Below are positions 26,575 through 36,162 of a DNA stretch of 64,000 nucleotides, one piece after another. This DNA is from Zeimonas arvi (lineage in GTDB: Bacteria > Pseudomonadota > Gammaproteobacteria > Burkholderiales > Burkholderiaceae_E): contig NZ_VDUY01000001.1 in the NCBI RefSeq assembly GCF_008039575.1, positions 806,001-870,000 of the forward strand, written 5' to 3'. A program made the translations under genes and the position numbers. How positions within the stretch are numbered: position 1 is the stretch's first letter; the number at the start of each line of letters is the position of its first letter. The notes under the pieces were generated by a model. The model was not told the DNA's origin, made no database searches, and saw only the letters and a list, made by a program, of their open reading frames with translations.

Positions 26575-28407
26575 TCATCTCACCTCAAACTGCATGGCGG
26601 CCAGCCGCGCGTAGAGGCCGCCGGCCGCGGCCAGCGCGTCGTGCGTGCCCTGCTCCACGATGCGGCCGTGGTCCAGCACGACGATCCGGTCGGCGTTCAC
26701 CACGGTGGCCAGCCGGTGCGCGATGACCAGCGTGGTGCGGCCCTGCATCGCCTCTTCGAGCGCGGCCTGGACCGCGCGCTCGCTCTCGGCGTCGAGCGCG
26801 CTGGTGGCCTCGTCGAGCAGCAGCAGCGGCGGGTTGCGCAGCAGGGCCCGCGCGATCGCAATGCGCTGGCGCTGGCCGCCGGACAGCCGCACGCCCCGCT
26901 CGCCGAGGAAGGTGCGCCAGCGTTGCGGCAGGCGCTCCACGAACTCGTCGACCCGCGCGGCGCGCGCCGCAGCGATCACTTCCTCGTCGCTCGCGTCGAG
27001 CCGGCCGTAGCGGATGTTCTCCATCGCGTCGGCCGAGAACACGATGCTGTCCTGCGACACCAGGCCGATGGCCTCGCGCAGGTCGGCCGGATCGAGCCTG
27101 CGCAGGTCGATGCCGTCGAAGCGGATCGCGCCCGCCTGCGGGTCGTGGAAGCGCAGCAACAGCTGGAAGAGCGTCGTCTTGCCCGAGCCCGACGGCCCGA
27201 CGATGGCGACGGTCTCGCCCGGCGCCACGCGCAGGCTCACCGCGTCGAGCGCGCGCTCGGCGGGCCGGGACGGATAGCTGAAGCCGACGCGGTCGAACTC
27301 GACGGCCGCCGCCGACACCGGCGCGCCTGCCGCCGCCGGCGTCTCGGCGCGGGCCGCCTTCCCGGATGCCCGGCGCGGCAGCCGGACCGGCTCGGCCGGC
27401 GCCGCGATCGCCGGCTGCGCCTCGATCAGCTCGAGCAGACGTTCGGTGGCGCCGGCCGCGCGCTGCACGTCGCCGAACACTTCGGCGATCGCGCCCGCCG
27501 AACCGCCCACGATCACCGCGTACAGGATGAACTGGGTCAGCAGGCCGGCGGTCATCCGCCCTTCGAGCACCGCGTGCGCGCCCATCCACAGCACGAAGAC
27601 GATCGCGCCGAAGACCAGGACGATGGCCAGCGCGGTCAGCGCCGAGCGCGCCCGGATCCGGCGGATCGCGCTGCCGAATGCGGTCTCGGTCGAGGCGGCG
27701 AAGCGGCCCGACTCGAAGGCCTCGCGCGCGTAGGCCTGCACGATCTGGATCGCGTTCAGGGTCTCGCCGGCCAGCGCGCTGGCGTCGGCGATCCGGTCCT
27801 GGCTGTCGCGCGACAGGCGGCGCACCCGCCGGCCGAAGACCAGGATGGGCAGGACGACCACCACCAGCAGGCCCACGATCGCCGCGGCCAGCGCGGGGCT
27901 GGTGATGACCAGCATGGTCAGCGCGCCGGCGAACAGCAGCGCGTTGCGCAGGCCCAGCGAGACGCTGGTGCCCACCAGCGTCTGGATCAGCGTGGTGTCG
28001 CCGGTGAGCCGCGACAGGACCTCGCCGGTCTTCAGCGTCTCGAAGAAACGGGGGTCCTGGCGCAGCACCTGCCGGTAGACCGCGTTGCGGATGTCGGCGG
28101 TCACCCGCTCGCCGAGCCAGGACACGCAGTAGAAGCGCAGCGCGGTGCCCAGCGCCAGCACCACCGCCACCGCGAACAGTCCCAGGAAGGCGCGGTTCAC
28201 GCCCGCGCCCGCGGCCGCCACGTCGGCGAAGCCCAGGTCGATCAGCTGGCGAAAGGCCAGGGGCAGGGCCAGCGTCGCGCCGGCCGCAACCAGCAAGGCC
28301 ACCGCAGCCAGCGCCACGCGCGAGCGGTAGGGCGCCAGGAAAGGCCAGAGCGCGCGCAGCACCGCGAGCGAGCCGCGCGAAGCCTGCGACGTGCCGGCCT
28401 CGTTCAC
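26575..28407 (-). CDS. ABC exporter, MsbA-related permease/ATPase
   Basis: A 610-residue half-transporter. The N-terminal exporter membrane domain (about 25-310, six helices) is followed by an ATPase domain with Walker A GPSGSGKTTL, signature LSGGQRQRIAIARAL and Walker B LLLLDEATSALD. It fits the MsbA-related group of lipid or small-molecule exporters that act as dimers. The start is GTG 28407, which overlaps the preceding UxuB-type stop (GTGA), replacing an ORF that otherwise runs upstream through antisense. Being coupled to a sugar-acid operon is unusual for an exporter and could reflect shared transcription rather than shared function. Confidence 0.85.
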   Translation of the reverse strand: MNEAGTSQASRGSLAVLRALWPFLAPYRSRVALAAVALLVAAGATLALPLAFRQLIDLGFADVAAAGAGVNRAFLGLFAVAVVLALGTALRFYCVSWLGERVTADIRNAVYRQVLRQDPRFFETLKTGEVLSRLTGDTTLIQTLVGTSVSLGLRNALLFAGALTMLVITSPALAAAIVGLLVVVVLPILVFGRRVRRLSRDSQDRIADASALAGETLNAIQIVQAYAREAFESGRFAASTETAFGSAIRRIRARSALTALAIVLVFGAIVFVLWMGAHAVLEGRMTAGLLTQFILYAVIVGGSAGAIAEVFGDVQRAAGATERLLELIEAQPAIAAPAEPVRLPRRASGKAARAETPAAAGAPVSAAAVEFDRVGFSYPSRPAERALDAVSLRVAPGETVAIVGPSGSGKTTLFQLLLRFHDPQAGAIRFDGIDLRRLDPADLREAIGLVSQDSIVFSADAMENIRYGRLDASDEEVIAAARAARVDEFVERLPQRWRTFLGERGVRLSGGQRQRIAIARALLRNPPLLLLDEATSALDAESERAVQAALEEAMQGRTTLVIAHRLATVVNADRIVVLDHGRIVEQGTHDALAAAGGLYARLAAMQFEVR

Positions 28408-29813
28408 TCGAGCGCGCCTCGCGTGCCCTCGACGTGCAGCCGCCGATGCCAGTGCTTCACCCGCGCGGCAAGCCCGGCGTGGCCGGCCAGGTCGCCGAAC
28501 ACCGGCTCGAAGCCGAGCACCGCGTCGACGCGGCGATCGAGGACCGCGAGCGGGCCGGTGGCGAGCGAGTCGGCGGCGAACGCAGCGTCCAGCCTCTGGG
28601 CGAGCGCGGCGGCCAGCGGATCGTCGATCGTCCACGCTTCGCCGCCTTCACCCCGGCCGCCCAGGAAGCGGATCCACCCGGCGATCGCCACGGCCAGCGC
28701 ATCGGGCACCGCGCCTTGCGCGAGCGCCGCGCGCGCCGCGGGCAGCCAGCGCATCGGGATCTTCTGCGAGCCGTCGATCGCGATCTGCCGCAGCCGGTGG
28801 CCCAGCGCCGGATTGCCGAAACGCGCAAGCAGGGCGCGACAGTAGCCGGGCACCGCGTCGCGGACCTCGGCCGGCAGACCGGGCGCGAGATCCTCGCGCC
28901 ACATCCGTTCGACGAAGCCGCGCAGCGCCGGATCGGCGATCGCTCGGTCCACCGTGTCGAGCCCCGCCGGCACGCCCAGATAGGCCAGCGCCGAATGGGC
29001 GGCGTTCAGAAGACGCAGCTTCATCGCCTCGAAGGGCGCCACGTCGCGCACGAACGCCACGCCGTCGCGCGCCCAGTCGGGGCGGCCCGCGGCGAATCGG
29101 TCCTCGATCACCCACTGCGTGAAGGGCTCGGTGGCCACCGGGCAGGCATCGGCAAGCCCGGTCAGGGCCAGCGCCTCGTCGATGTCGGCCTGGCCGGTGG
29201 CAGGCACGATCCGGTCGACCATCGTGTTCGGGCATTCGATGCGCTCGGCCACGAAGCCGGCCAGCGCCCGGTCGCCGCGGCGCGCGGCAGCTTGCGCCAG
29301 CACCTCGCGCAGCGTGTCGCCATTGCCCGACAGGTTGTCGCAGGACAGCAAGGTGAGGGGGCCCGCCCGCGCCGCGATCCGCGCGGCGAGACCGTCGAGG
29401 AGCAACGCAATCGCGCCACCCACGCCGTCGGCATAGCCCTTCTCGGTGATCGTGAGCGTGACGATCCGCACCGCCGGGTCGGCCAGGCGGGCCGTCGCGC
29501 GCTTCGGCTCGGCCGCGAAGGCGATGGCCTCGCGCAGCGCGCCGATCACGCGCGCCCGGGTGCCGGAAACGGCGTCGCCCTCGCCCGCGCCGCGCACCAG
29601 CAACGTGTAGAGCCCGTCCTGCGCGTTCAGCCGGTCGACGATGTCGCGGCTGCGCAGGTTGATGCCGCAGATCGCCCAGTCGCGCTCGCCTGCGGCCAGC
29701 GCGTCGTCGGCGTAAACCGCCTGGTGCGCGCGATGGAAATTGCCGATGCCCAGGTGGACGATGCCGACGCGGACCTCGCGCGGGTCGTAGCGCGGCCGCA
29801 CCGGACCCTTCAA
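28404..29813 (-). CDS. Mannitol dehydrogenase-family reductase, UxuB (fructuronate reductase)-like
   Basis: A 469-residue polyol/uronate reductase. The N-terminal NAD domain begins [16 protein letters not shown], the family hallmark. [22 protein letters not shown] and [16 protein letters not shown] follow the fructuronate/tagaturonate reductase pattern. It would convert D-fructuronate to D-mannonate with NADH. The start is TTG 29813, sharing bases with the TGA of the enolase-family gene (TTGA); GTG 29801 is the alternative. No ATG is available near the N-terminal domain. The gene overlaps the exporter gene by 4 bases. Confidence 0.85.
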   Translation of the reverse strand: MKGPVRPRYDPREVRVGIVHLGIGNFHRAHQAVYADDALAAGERDWAICGINLRSRDIVDRLNAQDGLYTLLVRGAGEGDAVSGTRARVIGALREAIAFAAEPKRATARLADPAVRIVTLTITEKGYADGVGGAIALLLDGLAARIAARAGPLTLLSCDNLSGNGDTLREVLAQAAARRGDRALAGFVAERIECPNTMVDRIVPATGQADIDEALALTGLADACPVATEPFTQWVIEDRFAAGRPDWARDGVAFVRDVAPFEAMKLRLLNAAHSALAYLGVPAGLDTVDRAIADPALRGFVERMWREDLAPGLPAEVRDAVPGYCRALLARFGNPALGHRLRQIAIDGSQKIPMRWLPAARAALAQGAVPDALAVAIAGWIRFLGGRGEGGEAWTIDDPLAAALAQRLDAAFAADSLATGPLAVLDRRVDAVLGFEPVFGDLAGHAGLAARVKHWHRRLHVEGTRGALE

Positions 29814-31066
29814 CGCTTCACCCCGAGATCCGGCACCAGGCGCTGCGCGGGATCCGCCCAGCGCGCATTGGGGACGAGCGGATACCAGCCCGGCCGGCCC
29901 GGATCGCGATCGTAGGCGTAGCCGCCCAGCTCCAGGAACAGCTCGTGGTAACGGCGGACCTTGTCGCGGTCCAGCCTCACGCCCAGCCCCGGCCCCTCGG
30001 GCACAGCGATCGCGCCATCGCGGTAGCGCATCGGGCCGCCGACGATCACGTCGTCCAGCAGGTGATGATAGTGCGCGTCGGCAGCGTAGGAGAGGTTGGG
30101 CACCACCGCGCCCATGTGCAGCATGGTGGCCAACTGCACGCCGAGCTCGCCCGACGAGTGCACCGCCACGCCGAGACCGAAGGTCTCGCAGATGCCCGCC
30201 GCCTTGATGCAGGGCCGGATGCCGCCCCAGAAGGTGGTGTCGAGCAGGATCACGTCGACCGCGCGCTGCGCCACGTTGGCCGCCAGCTGCTCGAAGTTGA
30301 TCACCACGGTGTTGGTCGCGGTCGGGATGCGCACGAACTCGCGCAGCCGCGAGAGCTGCGGCATGCCCCAGACCGGATCCTCGTAGTAGTCGTTGTTCAG
30401 GCCCTCGATGGCGCGGCCGAACTCGATCGCGTCGCCCAGCGACAGCGCGCTGTTCGGGTCGTAGCGCAGCCGGTCGCCGCCCACCGCGTCGGCCAGCGCC
30501 CGGTAGCACTCGAGCTCGTGGCGCGGCGGGTACACGCCGCCCTTGAGCTTGTGCGAGGTGAAGCCGTGGCTCGCCTTCAGGACGCGCGCCTGGGCGGCGA
30601 GCTGCTCCGGGGTGCGCACCTCGTGGCGCCCGTCCGCGTCGCCGTAGCGGAAGAACAGGTAGCTCGCGAAGGGAATTTCGTCGCGGATGCGCCCGCCCAG
30701 CAGCTCGGAGACGGACACGCCGAGCTTCTGGCCCATGATGTCCAGGCAGGCGAACTCCAGTGCGGCGTGGATCTGCGTGCGGTTGTTGTAGAGGCTCGCC
30801 GTGGGGTTGCAGATCGCGAAGCGCATGGCCTCGAGCCGGAAGGGATCATGCCCCTTCAGGTAGCCGATCAGCCCTTCGACCGCCGCGGTGGCGCTCTCGC
30901 CTCCGCCGCCGAACTCGCCCAGCCCGACCAGGCCGTCGTCGGTCTCGACCTCGACCAGCGTGCGCACGAAACGCCCCCAGTGCGCCCCGTTGCTGTGAAG
31001 CAGGGGCGCCTCGAGCGGCACCGTGACCGGCGTGGCGCGGATCGCCACGATGCGACTGGCTTTCAA
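29810..31066 (-). CDS. Enolase-superfamily sugar-acid dehydratase, glucarate dehydratase-like
   Basis: A 418-residue enolase-superfamily enzyme. The KxK motif is in [11 protein letters not shown], metal ligands are in [19 protein letters not shown] and TNTVVIN, and the catalytic His is in [11 protein letters not shown], which is the glucarate dehydratase arrangement. It should remove water from an acid sugar to give a keto-deoxy acid. Given the UxuB-type gene next door, D-mannonate, L-gulonate or an aldarate are plausible substrates. The start is TTG 31066, joined to the gntR stop (TTGA), because no ATG lies near the conserved N-terminus. The open frame continues to 33172 but only as a shadow of gntR and idnD. 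Confidence 0.85.
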   Translation of the reverse strand: MKASRIVAIRATPVTVPLEAPLLHSNGAHWGRFVRTLVEVETDDGLVGLGEFGGGGESATAAVEGLIGYLKGHDPFRLEAMRFAICNPTASLYNNRTQIHAALEFACLDIMGQKLGVSVSELLGGRIRDEIPFASYLFFRYGDADGRHEVRTPEQLAAQARVLKASHGFTSHKLKGGVYPPRHELECYRALADAVGGDRLRYDPNSALSLGDAIEFGRAIEGLNNDYYEDPVWGMPQLSRLREFVRIPTATNTVVINFEQLAANVAQRAVDVILLDTTFWGGIRPCIKAAGICETFGLGVAVHSSGELGVQLATMLHMGAVVPNLSYAADAHYHHLLDDVIVGGPMRYRDGAIAVPEGPGLGVRLDRDKVRRYHELFLELGGYAYDRDPGRPGWYPLVPNARWADPAQRLVPDLGVKR

Positions 31067-31872
31067 TCCTCGCCCCCTGCTCGAGCCTCGTCTCGCGCGG
31101 CGACCGCCTCGCGGCTGGAATGGCCGGCCGGCAGCCCCTCGCCGGGACGACCGGAGTCGTCGAAGTAATCGGCGTGCTTCTCGGCGATCGCGCCGAGCAC
31201 GTCCATGACCGTGCCCAGGTGGGCCCGCATCGCCTCGGCCGCACCCTTCGCGTCGCCGGCGATCACGCGCTCGGCGATCGCCCGGTGCTCGAGCACGGTC
31301 TCGCGAGGCCGGCCCGGCCGGGTGAGGCCAAGGTGGCGGATGCGGTCGAGCTGGGCCTTCGCCTCCTGGATGACGTCCCAGGCGTAGGCATGGCCCGCGA
31401 AACGGGCAAGCATCGCGTGCATGGACTCGTCGGCCCGGAAATGGGCCTCGCGATCGCCGCCGCGCTGCGCCAGCTCGAGCTCGCGCAGGTTGCGCACCAG
31501 CTCGGCGCGCTGGGCGTCGTCGATCCGCTCGGCGGCCAGCTCCACGATCCGGCACTCGAGCGTCTCGCGAACGAAGTGGGCATCGCGCACCGCCTGCATG
31601 TCGATCCGCGCCACGTAGGTCCCCACCTGGGGCACGACGTCGAGAAAGCCGTCCTCGGCCAGCCGCTTGAAGGCTTCGCGCACCGGCGTGCGGCTCACGC
31701 CGTAATGCTCGGCGATCCGGGCCTCGGACAGCCACGCCCCCGGCTTCAGCGCGATCGAGACGATCTGGCTGCGCAGGTCGGAATAGATCTGCGGAACCGC
31801 AACGCGACTGCGGCGCGGCGCGCTGGCTTGGCCCGCGTTGTGGCCCGGGTTGTTGCCCGAAAGGGTGGACAT
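31063..31872 (-). CDS. GntR-family regulator with FCD domain
   Basis: A 269-residue regulator with an N-terminal winged helix (about 25-90; [39 protein letters not shown]) and a C-terminal FCD ligand-binding domain whose DAH/His pattern ([25 protein letters not shown]) binds metal and a small acid. Such regulators respond to a sugar acid or similar metabolite. A perfect palindrome, ACTAGTATACTAGT, lies 5 bases upstream of the start between this gene and the divergent idnD-like gene. It heads the leftward chain with the enolase, UxuB-like and exporter genes. Confidence 0.92.
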   Translation of the reverse strand: MSTLSGNNPGHNAGQASAPRRSRVAVPQIYSDLRSQIVSIALKPGAWLSEARIAEHYGVSRTPVREAFKRLAEDGFLDVVPQVGTYVARIDMQAVRDAHFVRETLECRIVELAAERIDDAQRAELVRNLRELELAQRGGDREAHFRADESMHAMLARFAGHAYAWDVIQEAKAQLDRIRHLGLTRPGRPRETVLEHRAIAERVIAGDAKGAAEAMRAHLGTVMDVLGAIAEKHADYFDDSGRPGEGLPAGHSSREAVAARDEARAGGED

Positions 31873-31877
31873 GGCGA

Positions 31878-31891
31878 ACTAGTATACTAGT
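31878..31891. promoter_or_regulatory. GntR operator, perfect 14-bp palindrome
   Basis: ACTAGTATACTAGT lies 5 bases before the gntR start in the divergent spacer. The TAGTATACTA core suits FCD-type GntR dimers, which commonly recognise short TNGTATACNA-like palindromes. Repression of gntR and its operon is the likely effect; control of idnD and dctPQM on the other side is possible. Confidence 0.7.
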
Positions 31892-31966
31892 CCACAAGAC
31901 GCGTGCTAGGATCGCCGACGCACCAAGCGGAACCGCAATTCGAATACCCCGGGGGAGAAACCAGCA

Positions 31967-33010
31967 ATGCTCGAGTGCAAAGTCCACGGCGCCGAAGACC
32001 TGCGCATCATCGATTCGCCGATGCCCTCGCCGGCCGCCGGCGAGGTGCTGGTCAAGCTCGGCGCCGCCGGCATCTGCGGGTCGGACCTGCACTACTACCT
32101 GCACGGCCGCGTCGGCAATTTCGTGATCCGCGAGCCGCTCACCCCGGGCCACGAGGCCTCGGGCATCGTGGCGGCGGTCGGCGCCGGCGTCACCCGCGTC
32201 GAGGAAGGCGACCGCATCGCGATCAATCCCTCCAGCCCCTGCGGCAAGTGCCCCGCCTGCCGAGAGGGCCGCGAGAACCTCTGCCACAACGTGCGCTTCC
32301 TGGGCAGCGCCAGCGTGTTCCCCCACATGCAGGGAATGTTCCGCGAGTACTTCACGATGCCCGAGTCGCAGTGCGTGAAGGTCACCAACGACGCCGTCTC
32401 GCTGGGCGAGATCGCCATGTCCGAGCCGCTGTCGGTGGCGCTGCACTCGGCCAACCGGGCCGGCAACCTGCTCGGCAAGTCGGTGCTGATCACGGGCAGC
32501 GGCACCATCGGCTGCATGCAGGTCATCGCCTGCCGGCTGGCTGGCGCCTCGCGGATCGCGATCACCGACGTGGTCGACCATCCGCTGTCGGTGGCCCGGC
32601 AGGTCGGCGCCGACCAGGCCCTCCGCGTCGACCAGCTGCCCGCCGGCACCACGGTGGCCGCGGCGGCGGGCGGCGAGTTCGACGTGGCCTTCGAGGTGTC
32701 CGGGGCGCCGCAGGCGCTGGGCGCCTGCCTCGAGTCGGTGCGCCGTGGCGGCGTGGTCGTGCAGGTCGGCACGCTGCCCGCAGAGGGCATCCATCTTCAC
32801 GCCAACCTTGTCATGTCGCGCGAGATCGACCTGCGCGGCTCGTTCAGGTTCGGCAACGTGTTCGAGCTCGCCGTCGCCGCGATCACCTCGCGGCGCGTCG
32901 ACGTGCGTCCGGTGATCAGCGGCGAGTGGCCCCTGCAGAAGGCCGCCGAAGCGATCCAGACCGCGCGCGACAAGACGCGCAGCATGAAAGTGCAGCTGGT
33001 CGCTGCATGA
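31967..33010 (+). CDS. Zinc-dependent L-idonate 5-dehydrogenase-like enzyme
   Basis: A 347-residue medium-chain dehydrogenase. Catalytic zinc ligands lie in [11 protein letters not shown] and TPGHEASG, structural-zinc cysteines in [17 protein letters not shown], and the nucleotide-binding motif is [13 protein letters not shown]. The sequence wording is that of IdnD. Relatives also oxidise L-gulonate to D-fructuronate, which would feed the UxuB-like reductase encoded across the operator. It heads the rightward set and is followed by the TRAP importer genes. Confidence 0.87.
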   Translation: MLECKVHGAEDLRIIDSPMPSPAAGEVLVKLGAAGICGSDLHYYLHGRVGNFVIREPLTPGHEASGIVAAVGAGVTRVEEGDRIAINPSSPCGKCPACREGRENLCHNVRFLGSASVFPHMQGMFREYFTMPESQCVKVTNDAVSLGEIAMSEPLSVALHSANRAGNLLGKSVLITGSGTIGCMQVIACRLAGASRIAITDVVDHPLSVARQVGADQALRVDQLPAGTTVAAAAGGEFDVAFEVSGAPQALGACLESVRRGGVVVQVGTLPAEGIHLHANLVMSREIDLRGSFRFGNVFELAVAAITSRRVDVRPVISGEWPLQKAAEAIQTARDKTRSMKVQLVAA

Positions 33011-33092
33011 GGACGCGCGCCCCGGCGCGCGCCCCGGTTTCGCGGCGACCCTGCCGCTTTCATCGCAACAACCCGTTCCAACAGGAGGAGTC

Positions 33093-34061
33093 ATGAAACT
33101 CATCGCAACCGTGGTGGCCGTCGCCGCCGCCTTCGGCATCGCGGGCCCCGCCGCCGCGCAGACCAAGCTCAAGTGGGCGCACGTCTACGAGACTTCCGAG
33201 CCGTACCACACGGAATCGTTGTGGGCCGCCGAGGAGATCAAGAAGCGCACCAACGGCAAGTTCGAGATCCAGGTCTTCCCCGCCTCGTCGCTGGGCAAGG
33301 AGACCGACATCAACCAGGGCCTGCAGCTGGGCACCGTGGACATGATCATCTCGGGCCTGTCCTTCGCCGCGCGCAGCTTCCCGCGCATCGGCGTGGGCTA
33401 CTACCCGTTCACCTTCCGTGACGCCGATCACCAGTACAAGTGGTCGATGAGCCCGGCCTTCCGCGAGCTGGCCGACGGCTACAAGGCCAAGACCGGCGTG
33501 CACATCACCGCGCTCACCTACTACGGCGCCCGCCACACCACGTCGAACCGGCCGATCAAGCACTGCGCGGACATGAAAGGCCTCAAGATCCGCGTGCCCG
33601 ACGTGCCGGCCTACATGGCCATGCCGCGCGCCTGCGGAGCGAATCCCACCCCGATCGCCTTCGCCGAGGTCTACCTGGCTCTCCAGAACGGCACGGTCGA
33701 GGCGCAGGAGAACCCGCTGCCGACCATCGAGGCCAAGAAGTTCTACGAGGTCCAGAAGCACATAATCCTGACCGGCCACATCATCGACGGCGTGGCCACC
33801 CAGATCGCTCCGCACGTCTGGAACAAGCTGACCGACGAGGAGAAGAAGATCTTCACCGAGGTCACCCAGGAAGCGGCCCGCCGCGGCACCAAGATCGTCG
33901 AGCAGCGCGAGGCGGCCCTGGCCGAAGAGTTCAAGAAGCGCGGCCTGACCGTCACCGAAGTCGATCGCGGCGAGTTCCAGAAAGCGGTGCTGGACAAGGT
34001 GCCGATGGAGTCGATGGGCTACGTCAAGAAGGACTGGGACGCGATCCAGGCCCTGAAGTAA
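33093..34061 (+). CDS. dctP: TRAP transporter solute-binding protein (DctP)
   Basis: A 322-residue periplasmic binding protein with a signal peptide cleaved near PAAAQ and the DctP-family body: [47 protein letters not shown] and the Arg-containing [13 protein letters not shown], where the conserved Arg binds the carboxylate. This matches acid-sugar or organic-acid binders. A GGAGGAG-type ribosome site precedes it. It starts the DctPQM unit after the idnD-like gene and is followed by a hairpin that can separate its level from the permeases. Confidence 0.93.
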   Translation: MKLIATVVAVAAAFGIAGPAAAQTKLKWAHVYETSEPYHTESLWAAEEIKKRTNGKFEIQVFPASSLGKETDINQGLQLGTVDMIISGLSFAARSFPRIGVGYYPFTFRDADHQYKWSMSPAFRELADGYKAKTGVHITALTYYGARHTTSNRPIKHCADMKGLKIRVPDVPAYMAMPRACGANPTPIAFAEVYLALQNGTVEAQENPLPTIEAKKFYEVQKHIILTGHIIDGVATQIAPHVWNKLTDEEKKIFTEVTQEAARRGTKIVEQREAALAEEFKKRGLTVTEVDRGEFQKAVLDKVPMESMGYVKKDWDAIQALK

Positions 34062-34070
34062 TCGCCCCTG

Positions 34071-34110
34071 GGGCCGCGCCGGCGCGTCGCCGGGCGCGGC
34101 CCTTTCTTTT
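34071..34110 (+). terminator. Hairpin with T-rich tail after dctP
   Basis: A GC-rich inverted repeat (GGGCCGCGCC near 34071 with a complement ending at 34102) is followed by TTTCTTTT. It sits between dctP and dctQ and could partially terminate transcription, leaving more binding protein than permease. Confidence 0.6.
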
Positions 34111-34133
34111 CTCCAACGACGCGGAACATCCCG

Positions 34134-34694
34134 ATGACCCAGACAGCAGCAGGGCACGAGGCCCGGCAGTTCGACGACGCCGGCCTGCATGCCGAAGACG
34201 AGCCGATCGATCTTTCCGTCTACAAATGGGAAGACTGGTTGACGCTTGCGATCTTCTGGCTGCTCGCCTTCACCGTCTTCTACCAGTTCTTCACCCGCTA
34301 CGTGCTCGACGACTCGGCCGCCTGGACCGAAGAGATCGCGCGCTACCTGCTCATCGTGATCACCTTCCTCGGCGGCTCGATGGCCGTGCGCAGGAACACG
34401 CACATCCACGTCGAGTTCCTTTACCGATACCTTCCCGCGCCGGCCGGCCGCGCAATGTCGACGATGGTCGACCTCGTCAGGCTCGGCTTCCTCGGCTACG
34501 CGACCTGGCTGTCGATCGACCTGGTGCCGCGCATGCACAACCTGGGCATGACGGTGGTCGACCTGCCGATGAGCTATGTCTACGGCTTCGTCGCCGCCGG
34601 CTTCGCGATGATGACCTTCCGTGCCCTCCTGGTCACGATCCATCACTGGAAGCAAGGCTGGAGCTCGCTGGAGCGCCCGGGCGAAGCGGACTGA
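34134..34694 (+). CDS. dctQ: TRAP transporter small permease (DctQ)
   Basis: A 186-residue membrane protein with four hydrophobic segments. The DctQ landmarks are TRYVLDDSAAWTEEIARYLLIV and AVRRNTHIHVEFLYR. It bridges the binding protein and the large permease in Na+-driven uptake. A 35-residue hydrophilic N-terminus precedes the first helix. It lies 21 bases before dctM. Confidence 0.9.
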   Translation: MTQTAAGHEARQFDDAGLHAEDEPIDLSVYKWEDWLTLAIFWLLAFTVFYQFFTRYVLDDSAAWTEEIARYLLIVITFLGGSMAVRRNTHIHVEFLYRYLPAPAGRAMSTMVDLVRLGFLGYATWLSIDLVPRMHNLGMTVVDLPMSYVYGFVAAGFAMMTFRALLVTIHHWKQGWSSLERPGEAD

Positions 34695-34715
34695 GTCGAG
34701 CGGAAACACGAAAAC

Positions 34716-36125
34716 ATGAACGCCCTCTTTTTCGGAACCTTCCTGGCGGCGATGACCACCGGCGTGCCGATCGCGATCGCGATGGCGCTGGGCTCGCTCG
34801 TCTACATCTGGCTGAGCGGATCGATCCCGCCGATCACGGTGGTGCACCGGATGGTCGGCGGCGTGGACAGCTTCCCGCTGCTGGCCGTGCCCTTCTTCAT
34901 CTTCGCCGGCAACCTGATGAACTCGGCCGGCATCACGAACCGCATCTTCGGCTTCGCGCTCAAGCTGGTGGGCTGGATGAAAGGCGGCCTCGGCCATGTC
35001 AACATCGTCGGTTCGGTCGTCTTCGCCGGAATGTCCGGCACCGCCGTGGCGGATGCCGGCGGTCTGGGCACGATCGAGATCAAGGCGATGAAGGACCATG
35101 GCTACCCGGTCGAGTTCGCGGTCGGAATCACCGCGGCCTCGTCGACGCTGGGCCCGATCATCCCCCCCTCGCTGCCGATGGTGATCTACGGCGTGCAGGC
35201 GAACGCGTCGATCGGCAAGCTGTTCGCGGGCGGCTTCATTCCCGGCGTGGTCATGGCGCTGCTGATGATGCTGATGGTGGGGTACTACGCGCACGTCCGG
35301 AAGTACGGCGCCGACTACCCCTTCACCTGGCGCGGCATGTCCAGCGGGCTCGGCGAGCTGATCGTCGTGGGCATCACGTCGGTCGTTCTGTTCCAGCTCT
35401 GGGGCGACAAGGAGCTCGGGGGTCTGATGAAGTTCGGCGCGCCGCTGGCCGCGATCCTGATCATCGACAAGGTGTTCAAGTTCGACGCCCTGATGGCCCT
35501 GCTCACCCCTGTCATCCTGATCGGCGGCATGGCCTCTGGCCTGTTCACCCCGACAGAGGCGGCGGTGGCCGCGGTGTTCTGGGCGCTGTTCCTCGGCTTC
35601 GTCTGGTACCGGACGCTGACTTTCCGGATGCTGATGAAGATCTCGATGGACACGATCGAGACCACGGCCACGGTCCTGTTCATCGTCGCTGCTGCGTCGA
35701 TCTTCGCCTGGGTCCTGACCACCACCCAGATGACCGAAGCAGTCGCCCAGTGGGTGCTGTCGATCAGCTCGGAGCCCTGGATCTTCCTGCTGCTGGCCAA
35801 CATCTTCCTGCTGTTCGTCGGCTGCTTCATGGAGACGATCGCCGCGATCACGATCCTCGTGCCGGTGTTCATGCCCATCCTGGCCCAGCTCGGCATCGAC
35901 CCGATCCACTTCGGCCTGATCATGGTGCTGAACCTGATGATCGGACTGATCACGCCACCGGTGGGGATCGTCATCTTCGTGCTGTCGAAGATATCGGGGC
36001 TCTCTTTCGAGAAGACCCTGGCCGCGATCGTGCCGTGGATGGTCCCGCTGCTCATCACGCTGCTGCTGATCACCTACATCCCGGAGCTGGTGCTGTGGCT
36101 GCCGAACATCCTGTACCCGGAATGA
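34716..36125 (+). CDS. dctM: TRAP transporter large permease (DctM), with extra segment
   Basis: A 469-residue permease of the DctM family. Family landmarks include NRIFGFALKLVGWMKGGLGH, SGTAVADAGGLGTIEIKAM, GPIIPPSLPMVIYG and FTPTEAAVAAVFWALFLG. The usual length is about 425. The surplus lies between about residues 205 and 265, where a hydrophobic stretch (LIVVGITSVVLFQLWG, then LAAILIIDKVF) is inserted before the conserved GLFTPTEAA region. This is an extended DctM subtype rather than a frame error, since the frame continues cleanly. It forms the transport channel for the sugar-acid importer. Confidence 0.92.
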   Translation: MNALFFGTFLAAMTTGVPIAIAMALGSLVYIWLSGSIPPITVVHRMVGGVDSFPLLAVPFFIFAGNLMNSAGITNRIFGFALKLVGWMKGGLGHVNIVGSVVFAGMSGTAVADAGGLGTIEIKAMKDHGYPVEFAVGITAASSTLGPIIPPSLPMVIYGVQANASIGKLFAGGFIPGVVMALLMMLMVGYYAHVRKYGADYPFTWRGMSSGLGELIVVGITSVVLFQLWGDKELGGLMKFGAPLAAILIIDKVFKFDALMALLTPVILIGGMASGLFTPTEAAVAAVFWALFLGFVWYRTLTFRMLMKISMDTIETTATVLFIVAAASIFAWVLTTTQMTEAVAQWVLSISSEPWIFLLLANIFLLFVGCFMETIAAITILVPVFMPILAQLGIDPIHFGLIMVLNLMIGLITPPVGIVIFVLSKISGLSFEKTLAAIVPWMVPLLITLLLITYIPELVLWLPNILYPE

Positions 36126-36162
36126 ACCCGGGCGATCCGAACCCGCGCAAGGGAATTCACTC

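Noticed and set aside
29810..33172. A 1120-residue open frame on the reverse strand
   Set aside because: Only the part from 31066 leftward matches an enzyme family. The rest runs antisense to the idnD-like gene and in another frame through gntR, a common effect of high GC.
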